Positions 43,559-52,622 of a stretch of DNA of 64,000 nt are shown one piece after another; within the stretch, counting starts at the first letter, position 1; every line of letters starts with the position of its first letter. Made by a program: the position numbers and the translations under genes. Below the pieces are notes generated by a model. That model saw only the letters and a list, made by a program, of their open reading frames with translations. It ran no database searches and was not told the origin of the DNA. This DNA is from Pseudarthrobacter sp. MM222 (GTDB lineage Bacteria > Actinomycetota > Actinomycetes > Actinomycetales > Micrococcaceae), in NCBI RefSeq assembly GCF_947090775.1, contig NZ_OX352321.1, positions 4,154,001-4,218,000 of the forward strand. Direction: 5' to 3'.

Positions 43559-45369
43559 GCAGCGAGGGCCGCTCAACCGGCACCAGCGTCCGGACCATGC
43601 TCCGCTCGCCCGCTGTCCTGATCGTCGGTGTCGCCCTTACCTGGTTCATCGCGGCCTTCCTGGTCTGGCCCAATGCCAATGTCCTGATCCAGACGTTCTT
43701 CCCGGACGGCAGCTTCTCCGGCCGTGCCGCCGAGCGGCTTTTCTCCTCGCAGCGGGCCATGAAATCGCTGGGCAACAGCTTCCTACTGGCCGTGGCCCTG
43801 TCCATCACGGTCAATGTGGTGGGGATCTTCATCGTGCTGGTCACCCAGTACTTTAGGATTCGTGGCTCGAGGATCCTGTTCCTCGGCTACGCCACCACGT
43901 TCATCTACGGCGGCATCGTGCTGGCCGCCGGCTACAAGTTCATCTACGGCGACAAGGGCATCGTCACCGCGTACCTGCTGTCCCTGTTTCCCGGGATGGA
44001 TCCGGGCTGGTTCTCCGGGTTCTTCGCCGTCCTGGTGGTCATGACGTTCGCCACCACCACCAACCACATGCTCTTTGTCACAAACGCCCTCAAAGGCGTG
44101 GACTTCCAGACGATCGAAGCGGCCAGGAACATGGGAGCCTCCGACTGGACCATCCTGCGGCGCATCGTCCTGCCCATGCTGAAACCGACCCTGTTCGCCG
44201 TCACGGTCCTTTCCTTCCTGACGGGCCTGGGTGCCCTGTCCGCGCCGCAGGTGCTCGGCGGCCGGGACTTCCAGACCATCACCCCGATGATCCTCACCTT
44301 CACCAACAGCCCGACTTCCCGCGACCTGGCGGCGCTGCTGGCGGTCATCCTGGGCCTGGCCACCATGCTCATGCTGGCGGTCATGACGCGGCTGGAAAAG
44401 GGCGGAACCTACTTCTCAGTCTCCAAGGTCTCCGCCGGGCTGCAGAAGCAGCGGATCAGCAACCCGGTGGCGAACGCCGTCGTGCACGCCGTCGCATACC
44501 TGCTGTTCGCGGTGTACACCCTGCCCGTGGTCCTGATCGTGCTGTACTCCTTCGCCGACGGCGCCGCAATCCAGACCGGACAGCTCTCCCCGGGCAGCCT
44601 GACCCTGGACAACTACGTCCGGGTGCTCACCCAGCCAGCGGGGCTGCGTCCGTTCATCATCAGCATCGCCTACAGCGCGCTGGCCGCCGCCATCGTCGTC
44701 GGCGGGCTCCTGTTCGTGGCCAGGCTGCTCCAGAAGTACCGCAACTGGGTCACGAGTGTCGTGGAGTATCTGCTCCACATTCCGTGGATCCTGCCCTCGG
44801 CACTCCTGGCCCTGGGCCTGATCCTCAGCTACGACCACCCGAATCCCCTGGTAGGCGGGGCCGTACTGACAGGCACCACCGTCATCCTGCTGATCGCGTT
44901 CGTCACGGTGAAGATCCCTTTCACCCTGCGGATGCTGAAGGCATCTTTCGCTTCGGTCAACTCCTCGCTGGAGGAGGCGGCCGGCATCATGGGGGCGAAG
45001 ACCTTGTACATCTTCCGCCGCATCCTGCTGCCGATCGTGCTGCCGTCGGCCGCGGCCGTCACGGCACTGAATTTCAACAGCATGCTGGATGACTATGACA
45101 CCGCGATTTTCCTGGCCCATCCCCTGTTCCAGCCCCTTGGCCTGGTGATCAAGGCGAACACGGACGGTGCCGAGGGCGTCGATGGGGTGTCCAACACCTT
45201 CGTCTACACGGTTCTGCTCATGATCATCACGGGCGTGACCATGTACCTCGTTTACGGCCGGTCCGGTCGGAAAGCCGGGCGAACGGTCAGCCCTGCAGCG
45301 GGCGGCAAAGACAGCACGACGGCGGATCTGGCGGCGGCGGTTCCCGACACACCGGCGCGGGTCCCCTAG
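43555..45369 (+). CDS. ABC transporter permease with two fused membrane domains (FbpB/AfuB type)
   Basis: The 604-residue protein has about twelve helices and two EAA loops that contact the ATPase: EAARNMGASDWTILRRIVLP in the first half and EEAAGIMGAKTLYIFRRILLP in the second. The single chain therefore replaces a permease dimer, as in ferric and thiamine importers. It starts at GTG 43555, overlapping the ATPase gene, and its TAG stop is shared with convergent pobA in CTAG. The imported solute is not known. Confidence 0.9.
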   Translation: MSSEGRSTGTSVRTMLRSPAVLIVGVALTWFIAAFLVWPNANVLIQTFFPDGSFSGRAAERLFSSQRAMKSLGNSFLLAVALSITVNVVGIFIVLVTQYFRIRGSRILFLGYATTFIYGGIVLAAGYKFIYGDKGIVTAYLLSLFPGMDPGWFSGFFAVLVVMTFATTTNHMLFVTNALKGVDFQTIEAARNMGASDWTILRRIVLPMLKPTLFAVTVLSFLTGLGALSAPQVLGGRDFQTITPMILTFTNSPTSRDLAALLAVILGLATMLMLAVMTRLEKGGTYFSVSKVSAGLQKQRISNPVANAVVHAVAYLLFAVYTLPVVLIVLYSFADGAAIQTGQLSPGSLTLDNYVRVLTQPAGLRPFIISIAYSALAAAIVVGGLLFVARLLQKYRNWVTSVVEYLLHIPWILPSALLALGLILSYDHPNPLVGGAVLTGTTVILLIAFVTVKIPFTLRMLKASFASVNSSLEEAAGIMGAKTLYIFRRILLPIVLPSAAAVTALNFNSMLDDYDTAIFLAHPLFQPLGLVIKANTDGAEGVDGVSNTFVYTVLLMIITGVTMYLVYGRSGRKAGRTVSPAAGGKDSTTADLAAAVPDTPARVP

Positions 45370-46556
45370 CGGGAACCTGGCCAGCCCGTGTAGGCCTCGG
45401 CGAGGTAGGCGCGGCCGTGGCGGGATGAGACCACCGAGTTGAGCTCACCGAGCTGCCGGGCGCTGGAAAAGCCGTCCGCGTTGGCAGGAGTGTGGAGCAT
45501 GGACGTCATCCAGTAGGAAAACTGCTGCGCCTTCCACACCCGGTCCAGGGCGTGGTCACTGTAAGCGTCGAGAAGCCCCGTATGGCCGGTCCGGTAGAAG
45601 CTGTCCAGGCCCTCGAACAGCACCTTGACGTCGTGCAGCGCCAGGTTCAGGCCCTTCGCACCTGTAGGCGGAACGGTGTGGGCGGCGTCGCCGGCGAGGA
45701 ACAGATTGCCGTGCCGCATCGGGGTCAGGACCGAACTGCGGAATTTCAGGACCGTCTTGTCGAGAACGGGCCCTTCCTTGAGTTCGAAGCCGTTGCCGTT
45801 GACACGGCTGCGGAAGGTCTCCCAGATCCGGTCATCACTCCAGTTCTGGACGTCCTCGTTCGGGTCGCACTGGAAGTACATCCGCTGGACGGTCTCGGTC
45901 CGCTGGCTGATCAGGGCGAAGCCGGTCGGCGAGTTGGCGTAGATCAGTTCGTCTGAGCTGCGCGGCGCCTCGGCCAGGATGCCGAACCAGGCGAAGGGGT
46001 ATTCGTGGAGGTACCGTTTGCGCCTTGCTTCCGGGATCTCGGAGCGGGTCTGGCTGCGTGAACCGTCCGCCCCGATGATGAAGTCCGCCTGGAGTTCATA
46101 GTCCACGCTGTCAGCGCCGGTGAACCAGACCTTGGGGTTGGATTCGATGGCCCGGATGGACGTGTCCGTGACGCTGTACCGGACATCGCCGCCGTCGGCC
46201 TCGCGGCGGGCTGCGAGGTCGAGGAAGACGTCGGTCTGCGGGTAGAGCCAGACGGATTCGCCGACGAGGTCCTGGAAATCGATGCGGTGGCTTTCACCGT
46301 TAAAGCGCAGCTCGATCCCGTCGTGCCGGTCTCCCTCCCGAAGCACGCGGTCCGAGACCCCGCTGTCCACGAGCAGGTTCACGGACCCGTGTTCGAGGAT
46401 GCCTGCGCGCACGGTCTGGCCGATTTCCTGGTGGCTGCGGATCTCGATCACGGTGGACTCGATGCCGGCCTTGGCCAGCAGGTGAGACAGCATGAGCCCG
46501 GCCGGGCCGGCGCCCAGGATGGCGACCTGGGTGGTGAGAACTTTACGGTTTGCCAA
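45366..46556 (-). CDS. pobA: 4-Hydroxybenzoate 3-monooxygenase
   Basis: The 396-residue flavoprotein hydroxylates 4-hydroxybenzoate to protocatechuate with NAD(P)H and O2. It has the N-terminal FAD motif ILGAGPAGLMLSHLLAKAG, the substrate region GQTVRAGILEHG, the DG motif FIIGADGSRSQTR, and the distal LAGDAAHTVPPTGAKGLNLA. Length and motifs match PobA closely. Its product feeds the pca operon at 54-61 kb. The IclR regulator lies 69 bp upstream on the same strand, and a 17-bp motif in the end of that gene probably serves the pobA promoter. Confidence 0.96.
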   Translation of the reverse strand: MANRKVLTTQVAILGAGPAGLMLSHLLAKAGIESTVIEIRSHQEIGQTVRAGILEHGSVNLLVDSGVSDRVLREGDRHDGIELRFNGESHRIDFQDLVGESVWLYPQTDVFLDLAARREADGGDVRYSVTDTSIRAIESNPKVWFTGADSVDYELQADFIIGADGSRSQTRSEIPEARRKRYLHEYPFAWFGILAEAPRSSDELIYANSPTGFALISQRTETVQRMYFQCDPNEDVQNWSDDRIWETFRSRVNGNGFELKEGPVLDKTVLKFRSSVLTPMRHGNLFLAGDAAHTVPPTGAKGLNLALHDVKVLFEGLDSFYRTGHTGLLDAYSDHALDRVWKAQQFSYWMTSMLHTPANADGFSSARQLGELNSVVSSRHGRAYLAEAYTGWPGSR

Positions 46557-46625
46557 TGGTTCCTCGCTTCATCGCGGCTCGGTGGAATCTCTGGCTCCAG
46601 TGTGCGGCCGGACCGGTGACGGACG

Positions 46626-47405
46626 TTACAGGAATTCCGGTGAATGGAATTGAGTCGGGTTTCTCTCCTCATGGAGCTGCCGTCCGATTCCGCGGGCCGC
46701 CGTCTGGAGGGCCGGAACCAGCGCGTGAAGGCGCATTTCGCGAGGAGGCACCACGACGCCGAGGGCCGCGACGGTACGGTTTTTGGCATCCCGGACGGGC
46801 ACGGCAATCGCCCAGGTGTCGGGGTCCACTACCCCGGCGAGCGCGGCAAAACCCTGTTCGGCGGAGTCCTGCAGCAGGGCCCGGAGATCCTCCGGAGCCA
46901 GCTTCCCGGCAGGGTCGCTAAACTGCCGCAGGTACTCCACCTGAACATCCGCCGGCTGGCCGGCCATCAGCGCTAACCCGGCCGAGGACACATGGACCGG
47001 CATCCGGCCTGCGATCTGGGCCCGGTTGGTTACCGAGCCGCGGCGGTGGAGCCGTTCGACGAAGAGGGCGTCCCAGCCGTCCAGCACCGCGAGGTTCACG
47101 TTCTGGTTGAGCACCTGCTGGATGTCCTCCATGAACGGCATAGCCGCATCGCGCAGAGCCAGCGTCGGGGAATTCCGGTTCACCAACTCCCACAGCCGCA
47201 GGCCCAGCCGGACCGAGCCACCGGCGCCCAGTTCGAGCAGCCCATGGCTGGCCAGTTGCCGCACCAGGCGGTGCGCCGTGGTCAGCGGCAGCTGCGCCCT
47301 GGCTGCCAGCTCAGAGAGCGGCAGAACGAGGACGCCCTCGGGAAAGGCCGCAATAACACGCACCACACGGTCCACGACCGAATCCCCGGAAACGGAGTTA
47401 GCCAC
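46626..47405 (-). CDS. IclR family regulator of pobA and the adjacent transporter (PobR-like)
   Basis: The 259-residue regulator has an N-terminal winged helix-turn-helix (LPLSELAARAQLPLTTAHRLVRQLASHGLL) and the IclR effector domain (DGWDALFVERLHRRGSV, PVHVSSAGLALMAG). I chose GTG 47405 because AAGAAGG lies about 4 nt upstream; ATG 47432 is the alternative. It sits between pobA and a pcaK-type transporter. A 17-bp near-palindrome occurs both upstream of it and inside its own 3' end ahead of pobA, so control of both genes in response to 4-hydroxybenzoate is the likely role. Confidence 0.85.
   Translation of the reverse strand: MANSVSGDSVVDRVVRVIAAFPEGVLVLPLSELAARAQLPLTTAHRLVRQLASHGLLELGAGGSVRLGLRLWELVNRNSPTLALRDAAMPFMEDIQQVLNQNVNLAVLDGWDALFVERLHRRGSVTNRAQIAGRMPVHVSSAGLALMAGQPADVQVEYLRQFSDPAGKLAPEDLRALLQDSAEQGFAALAGVVDPDTWAIAVPVRDAKNRTVAALGVVVPPREMRLHALVPALQTAARGIGRQLHEERNPTQFHSPEFL
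46634..46650. promoter_or_regulatory. PobR-type motif upstream of pobA
   Basis: ATTCCGGTGAATGGAAT matches the 47435-47451 motif at 14 of 17 positions. It lies in the last codons of the IclR gene, 78-94 bp before pobA. Confidence 0.55.
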
Positions 47406-47434
47406 GTAACCTTCTTTCCGAGTCGGACACATTG

Positions 47435-47451
47435 ATTCCATTGAATGGCAT
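47435..47451. promoter_or_regulatory. PobR-type motif between the IclR gene and pcaK
   Basis: ATTCCATTGAATGGCAT is a 17-bp palindrome around one central G with a single mismatched pair. It lies 30 bp before the IclR start and 139 bp before the divergent transporter. Confidence 0.6.
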
Positions 47452-47589
47452 AGAGTGTTCCACGATACACGCAACGGTGATAGAAATCTCAGGTCGGATT
47501 CCCCGGAGGCGCCCCTTGCCGCGCACCGGACGCGCACCGACATCCAGCTTCACATCCACTCAACGCCGAGCCCGATCTTCGAGGTTGCT

Positions 47590-48837
47590 ATGCCAATGAC
47601 GTCCGCTGACCGCTCTTCCCGATGGCCTGTCTGGCTTTGCTGGCTGGCCATGGTGCTTGACGGCTTCGATCTGGTGGTGCTGGGCACCGTCATTCCGACC
47701 CTGATCAAGACCCAAGAACTGGGATTCGATGCCGTCGGAGCCACCCTGGCAGCCACGATTTCCCTCGTCGGCGTCGGCCTGGGCGCCCTGTTCATCGCCC
47801 CGCTCTCGGACCGGCTCGGCCGCCGGCGCCTGCTGATCGCCTGCGTCGCCTGGTTCTCCCTGTTCACGCTCGCCATCGTGATCGCCCCCAACGTCCTGGT
47901 CTTCAGCATCTTCCGGCTCCTGGCCGGACTGGGCCTCGGCGCTTGCCTGCCCGCGGCCCTGGCCTACATGAACGACTACGCCACCAAGGCGGGGTCCGCC
48001 GGGCGGTCCACCACCAGGACCATGACCGGTTACCACGTCGGCGCGGTACTCACCGCCCTGCTGGCACTCCTGCTAATTCCGAACTGGCGGATGATGTTCG
48101 TCATCGGCGGCCTGGCAGGGCTGGCCCTGCTGCCGTTCCTGTGGTTCAAGCTGCCCGAGTCCCTGCCGCCGGTCCGCCAGGCCGCTGAACCGGTGCAGGC
48201 TGCCAGCTTCCGGGACCTTGCCAAGAAGCCCTACCCCGTGGTCGCCGTCGGAGTCGGGATCGCATCCTTCATGGGGCTTTTGCTCGTATACGGGCTGAAC
48301 ACGTGGCTTCCGCAACTGATGGCGTCCGCCGGTTACTCCATTGCAGCAGGCATCGGCCAGCTTTTGGTCCTCAACGTCGGCGCCGTCGTCGGGCTCGTCG
48401 CTGCGGGGATCCTCGCGGACAAGCACGGCGCGAAGAGGGTAGTCCTGCTGTGGTTCGGGCTGTCGGCCGTTCTCCTCGCCGTGCTGAGCATCAAGCTGCA
48501 GAATGAACTGCTCCTCAACGCGGCCGTCTTCGTCACCGGAGTCTTCGTCTTCAGCTCACAGGTCCTCGTCTACGCCTGGGTGAGCCAGCTCTTCCCCAGC
48601 CGGCTGCGGGCCACCGCCCTCGGCTACTCCGCGGGCGTCGGCCGGCTGGGCGCCATCCTGGGTCCGGCCGTGACCGGCACCCTGGTGGCCGCCGGCATCG
48701 CCTACCCGTGGGGTTTCTACGTGTTCGCCGCAGCAGCCGTGATAGCCGTGGCCGCACTGGCGATCGTGCCGCAACGGATCTCGCACGCCGAGCCCCTGGT
48801 TTCCCCCGGGGCAACCAGGGCACCCGCGGAAAACTAG
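47590..48837 (+). CDS. pcaK: MFS 4-hydroxybenzoate/protocatechuate transporter
   Basis: The 415-residue proton symporter has twelve helices and the aromatic acid symporter signature DGFDLVVLGTVIPTL in helix 1, followed by the loop DRLGRRR. ATG 47590 follows GAGG; an in-frame extension upstream would read through the regulatory region. Its position, divergent from the IclR gene next to pobA, points to 4-hydroxybenzoate uptake, although protocatechuate is also typical for PcaK. It converges with a FUSC-family gene. Confidence 0.88.
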   Translation: MPMTSADRSSRWPVWLCWLAMVLDGFDLVVLGTVIPTLIKTQELGFDAVGATLAATISLVGVGLGALFIAPLSDRLGRRRLLIACVAWFSLFTLAIVIAPNVLVFSIFRLLAGLGLGACLPAALAYMNDYATKAGSAGRSTTRTMTGYHVGAVLTALLALLLIPNWRMMFVIGGLAGLALLPFLWFKLPESLPPVRQAAEPVQAASFRDLAKKPYPVVAVGVGIASFMGLLLVYGLNTWLPQLMASAGYSIAAGIGQLLVLNVGAVVGLVAAGILADKHGAKRVVLLWFGLSAVLLAVLSIKLQNELLLNAAVFVTGVFVFSSQVLVYAWVSQLFPSRLRATALGYSAGVGRLGAILGPAVTGTLVAAGIAYPWGFYVFAAAAVIAVAALAIVPQRISHAEPLVSPGATRAPAEN

Positions 48838-48841
48838 TCCG

Positions 48842-49918
48842 TCAGGCGGCGGCGTGCGGGGTGGCCCGGCCGGCCCTCAACCGCCGCCAGACGGTCGGGG
48901 CCAGCACCACCGCGATGCCGACGGCGGCACCGATGATGGTCTCCACGATGCGGTCCCGCAGGAGCAGCCCGGGTGCTGAGGGTGCCACCAGCAGCGTGGA
49001 AATCAGGGCCAGCGGAGTCACGAAGACCTGGGCGAGCACATACTGCCGGGCGATGAACATCTCGGCGCCGAACTGGCAGGCTGCAATCACCAGCACGGTC
49101 TGCCACGGGGCTGGCTGCAGCAAAAGGATCCCGGCCAGCAGGACCAGGCCCAGGGCGGTCCCGACGATCCGCTGCACCCCGCGGCTCACCCGGTGCCGGG
49201 TAGTGTGGCCCACGAGCGGGACGACGGCGGCCACCATCGCCCAGTAATTGTGACCAAGGCCAAGCTCAGCACCGGCCACTGTCGCGAGAGTACCGGCGAG
49301 CCCTGCCGCCACCAGGTAACCCAGGCTTTCGAGCCGGGCTGCCCGCTTCTCCGCCGCCGTCAGACGGGCCGGCCGGGCCCGCACCCACGGAGTCCGGCGG
49401 CTCTTCAATGCCCGCGAGGACATGCCAACCAGCAGGGAGAACGCCATGGTCAGCAAGGCCACGAGCATGGCCTGCCAGAGTGGCGGCTGGCTGGGGATCG
49501 AGGCGATGGCCGCGAAAGCGAATATGTGGAACAGCGATCCCGCCGGACGGAGCCGCCACCACGCGACGAGGAACGAGCAGCCGCCGGCGACGAGGGTAGT
49601 GGCCAGGACCTGCATCCACATGGCGCCCGACGCGGGGAGCGCCAGGGCGGTGCCTGCGCGAGCTGTCAGGGCGGCCAGGAACATCACCACGAGCATTAGC
49701 AGGCCGGCCCGGAGCTGGAGATCAAATCGTTTGCCGTGCGGTTCGTTTCGGCCGTAGATTCCGGTGAAGGCGCCAAAGGTGGCGAAGATCGCCAAGTCCA
49801 GGCGGTCCAGCAGCACCAGCGTGATCAGCGGGACGAACACGCCGACGGCGCAGCGGATGGCTACTTGGTGGTCCTTGTTACCAGGTGCCATGGTGAACAT
49901 CTCAACGAGCAGCTTCAC
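48842..49918 (-). CDS. FUSC family membrane protein (possible aromatic acid exporter)
   Basis: The 358-residue protein has two blocks of several hydrophobic helices with a cytosolic link at about residues 170-195, and the FUSC pattern RQYVLAQVFVTPLAL near residue 300. Relatives include AaeB, an efflux subunit for p-hydroxybenzoate, and YccS-like proteins. It lies head-on to pcaK with only 4 bp between stops. A role in relieving aromatic acid overload is a plausible inference only. The start is GTG 49918. Confidence 0.82.
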   Translation of the reverse strand: MKLLVEMFTMAPGNKDHQVAIRCAVGVFVPLITLVLLDRLDLAIFATFGAFTGIYGRNEPHGKRFDLQLRAGLLMLVVMFLAALTARAGTALALPASGAMWMQVLATTLVAGGCSFLVAWWRLRPAGSLFHIFAFAAIASIPSQPPLWQAMLVALLTMAFSLLVGMSSRALKSRRTPWVRARPARLTAAEKRAARLESLGYLVAAGLAGTLATVAGAELGLGHNYWAMVAAVVPLVGHTTRHRVSRGVQRIVGTALGLVLLAGILLLQPAPWQTVLVIAACQFGAEMFIARQYVLAQVFVTPLALISTLLVAPSAPGLLLRDRIVETIIGAAVGIAVVLAPTVWRRLRAGRATPHAAA

Positions 49919-50141
49919 GGGTGGAATGGGCCTTTCAAGCGGTCAAATTGTCTACGACGGCGGCGCTGGCATCCAGACAGGATCGTACGCGCGAAGCCCG
50001 GCGAGAGCCGAACCAAACTCCGTTGGACGGAATCCGCGCCTGTGCCGGGAACAAGGCCGGGAAGTGATAGCGTCTAGCGGTTGATTCCCTTGGCGGAGTC
50101 ACTGGAGACGCCCGCACCGCAATCCCCACGGAGGACCAGCC

Positions 50142-50654
50142 ATGTTCAAAGGATTCAAGAATTTCATTCTGCGCGGCAACGTGATCGAATTGTCGATCGC
50201 CGTCGTGGTCGGCACCGCCTTCACCGCGCTCGTGGGTGCGTTCACGTCCAACATCGTCAATCCCATCATCGCGGCGGCAGGGGGCGTCGAGACGGAAGGC
50301 TTGGGGTTCCCCATCTGGCCCGGGAACGAGAAGACCTTTGTGAACTTCGGTGCCGTGGTCACCGCCTTCGTCACCTTCCTGATCACCGCTGCCGTGGTCT
50401 ACTTCATTTTTGTGGCACCCATGAACCGGATCAACACGATGGTTAAAAAGCGCGTGTCACCTGCGGAGCCGGAGGAGGCCCCGCTGCCGGCGGACACCGC
50501 ACTGCTCGCGGAAATCCGGGACCTGCTGGCCCAGCTGGCAGGCGCCGCAGGGACGGCAGGCACGGGCGCGCAGCACCAGGGGCAGCATGCCGCCGAGGAC
50601 CAGGCCACCGGGTCCGACCACCGGGCCGAAACCTCCCGCCAACACGTCCGCTAG
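50142..50654 (+). CDS. mscL: Large-conductance mechanosensitive channel
   Basis: The 170-residue protein begins MFKGFKNFILRGNVIELSIAVVVGTAFTALV, the N-terminal helix and first transmembrane segment of MscL. The second helix is at about 68-92 (FVTFLITAAVVYFIFVAP), followed by the cytosolic bundle. It opens on hypo-osmotic shock to release solutes. The C-terminal 45 residues are a long Ala/Gly/Gln/His-rich tail beyond the usual bundle. ATG follows GGAGGA. Confidence 0.95.
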   Translation: MFKGFKNFILRGNVIELSIAVVVGTAFTALVGAFTSNIVNPIIAAAGGVETEGLGFPIWPGNEKTFVNFGAVVTAFVTFLITAAVVYFIFVAPMNRINTMVKKRVSPAEPEEAPLPADTALLAEIRDLLAQLAGAAGTAGTGAQHQGQHAAEDQATGSDHRAETSRQHVR

Positions 50655-50748
50655 GGGCGGTTCCGGGCCGGAGCGGCCGCGGCCCGCGTGCGAGACTTCT
50701 CGGCAACTTCACCGTGCCGCAACCCTGCCGAAACAGCCGGCGGACATC

Positions 50749-51684
50749 ATGGAAACCATGAAGCCAAAAACGAACGCCGGAACCCCCGCCCCGGAAACTG
50801 CGGAGCTGAGCTGCGAAGTGTGCGGCCTGATGCCCGAGCCCACCAAGGCCCGGCTGACGTTGGCCAATATTGCGGTGATGCTGCCCATCGAACTGCTGGT
50901 GCACGCCGCGGTGGTGGAAACCCACCTGCCCTACGTGGCCAAGGTCCTGGTCCTTACGCTGACCGCCACAATCCTGGTGATCTGGGTTGCGGAACCCTCT
51001 GCGGCCCGGATGCTGCGAAGCTGGCTTCACGCCCCGGCGCTGCGCCACCGCAAAACGCTCCGGGCGGCGCCGGCGCTCTGGCGGGCGCGGACAGTCCTGG
51101 TCGACACGCCGGGTTCACTGCGCAAGGTGACGCGCGCGCTGGACCGGCTGGACACGAACATCCTGAGTATCCACGTCCACCCGGTGGCCGACGGAGTGCT
51201 CGACGAGTTTGTGCTCTCCGCGCCAGGTGAGCTGCGCGAAGAAGAGCTACTCCGGGCGCTGCGCGACGCCGGGGGCCGCGACCCCCAGGTCTGGCCCACC
51301 ACGGCGCTGGCCATGGCGGACGGGCAGACCGGCGCGCTGAGCCTGGCTGCCCGGATCGCGGGGAACCCGGAGGAGCTGCCGCTGGCGGTGGCGGAACTGC
51401 TGCACGCACGGATCGAGCCGGCGCCGGACGCGGACTCCGCGCAGGTGGGCCGCGGCCGCGCAGCGAAGGGAGCGCCGCGGGAAGGCGTGGCGACTGACAG
51501 CACGTTCCTGAGGATCCCGACCGCCTGGCACGGCCCCATCACCTTTTCCCGGCCCGGCGAACCGTTCACTCCGGCGGAGTCCGCACGCGCCCACCGCCTG
51601 GCCGAGCTCGCGGAGATCCTGGCCCACCGTGACCTCGCGCCGGAATCCCTCCGGGCGGTGCCAGCTGATGCGGATCCCGCCTAG
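50749..51684 (+). CDS. Membrane-anchored ACT-domain protein
   Basis: The 311-residue protein opens with a CEVCG Cys pair, has two membrane helices at about residues 35-90, and then an ACT-like domain at about 112-180 (ARTVLVDTPGSLRKVTRALDRLDTNILSIHVHP). The C-terminal 130 residues have no recognised domain. ACT domains bind small ligands, usually amino acids. A membrane-bound form suggests a sensor or regulator, but its partner is unknown. ATG 50749 or 50758 may start it. Its TAG stop is shared with the convergent lipid kinase in CTAG. Confidence 0.75.
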   Translation: METMKPKTNAGTPAPETAELSCEVCGLMPEPTKARLTLANIAVMLPIELLVHAAVVETHLPYVAKVLVLTLTATILVIWVAEPSAARMLRSWLHAPALRHRKTLRAAPALWRARTVLVDTPGSLRKVTRALDRLDTNILSIHVHPVADGVLDEFVLSAPGELREEELLRALRDAGGRDPQVWPTTALAMADGQTGALSLAARIAGNPEELPLAVAELLHARIEPAPDADSAQVGRGRAAKGAPREGVATDSTFLRIPTAWHGPITFSRPGEPFTPAESARAHRLAELAEILAHRDLAPESLRAVPADADPA

Positions 51685-52622
51685 ACGGCAGCCATCCTGA
51701 CCTTGAGCGCGTCCGGCTCCACCGTCACGGTCAGGTGCTTCCCGGTACCGAGGTGGTCGCCGTCGAGCTGGAACTCCTGTTCGTGTTCCAGCGTGATCTC
51801 GGCAGTTTTCCCCTGGAAGTAATCCACGGACTCGGTCTCTTCCTTGTTCCGGCCGAAAATACCGGCGATCACACCGAGCCAGCCGAGCCGCCCGCGGGGA
51901 GACAGAACCAAGAGGTCAAGCACGCCGTCGTCCACTTTTGCGTCGGGGAAAATTTCGATCCCGCCCATGATCCGGCCGCAGTTGCCGACCATGACACTGC
52001 GGATCCGGCGGCGGACGGGCTCGCCGCCGTCCATGCTGATCCGTGCCTTCACCGGCTTGCCGGGGAGCTTGCGGATGCCCGCCTCCACGTAGGCAAGCCA
52101 GCCCATCCGGTCCTTGAGCACGTCCACGGTGTCGGCCATGATGGCGGCGTCATATCCGAGGCCGGCCATCACCAGGAACACCTGCTCGTCGTCCGACCCG
52201 TCCAGCGTCGCTTTCACGACGTCGATGGACCTGTCGGTGCCGTTCAGGACGTCGAAGCAGGCGGATACCGGGTCGGCGATGTTGACACCGAGGTTGCGGG
52301 CCAGCAGGTTGCCGGTGCCCAGCGGCACCATGCCCATCGGCGTTCCGGTGCCGGCGAGGACCTCGGCAACACAACGGACCGTGCCGTCGCCGCCGGCGGC
52401 GATGACGACGTCGACCCCCTGCTCCAGCGCCTCGCGGGCCTGCCCTGTACCGGGGTCCTCCACGGTGGTCTCCAGCCACAGCGGTTCGGCCCAGCCCTGG
52501 GTTTCGCAGAGGCGGTAGATGGCCCCCTGCAGCGCCGGACCGACAGACTTGGCCGGATTGATGACCACGGCGGCGCGCCTGGACGGTGTTTGACTGTCGG
52601 GCGCGGGGTTGTTCACTGTCAT
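51681..52622 (-). CDS. Diacylglycerol/sphingosine kinase family protein (DgkB/YegS-like)
   Basis: The 313-residue kinase has the N-terminal AVVINPAKS and nucleotide motif AAGGDGTVRCVAEVLAGT, followed by VPLGTGNLLARNLG, all typical of the DAGK catalytic family. The C-terminal beta-sandwich ends with FQLDGDHLGTGKHLTVTVEP. It phosphorylates a lipid, probably diacylglycerol, at the membrane. ATG 52622 follows GAAGGA; a TTG 12 bp upstream is less likely. Confidence 0.92.
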   Translation of the reverse strand: MTVNNPAPDSQTPSRRAAVVINPAKSVGPALQGAIYRLCETQGWAEPLWLETTVEDPGTGQAREALEQGVDVVIAAGGDGTVRCVAEVLAGTGTPMGMVPLGTGNLLARNLGVNIADPVSACFDVLNGTDRSIDVVKATLDGSDDEQVFLVMAGLGYDAAIMADTVDVLKDRMGWLAYVEAGIRKLPGKPVKARISMDGGEPVRRRIRSVMVGNCGRIMGGIEIFPDAKVDDGVLDLLVLSPRGRLGWLGVIAGIFGRNKEETESVDYFQGKTAEITLEHEQEFQLDGDHLGTGKHLTVTVEPDALKVRMAAV

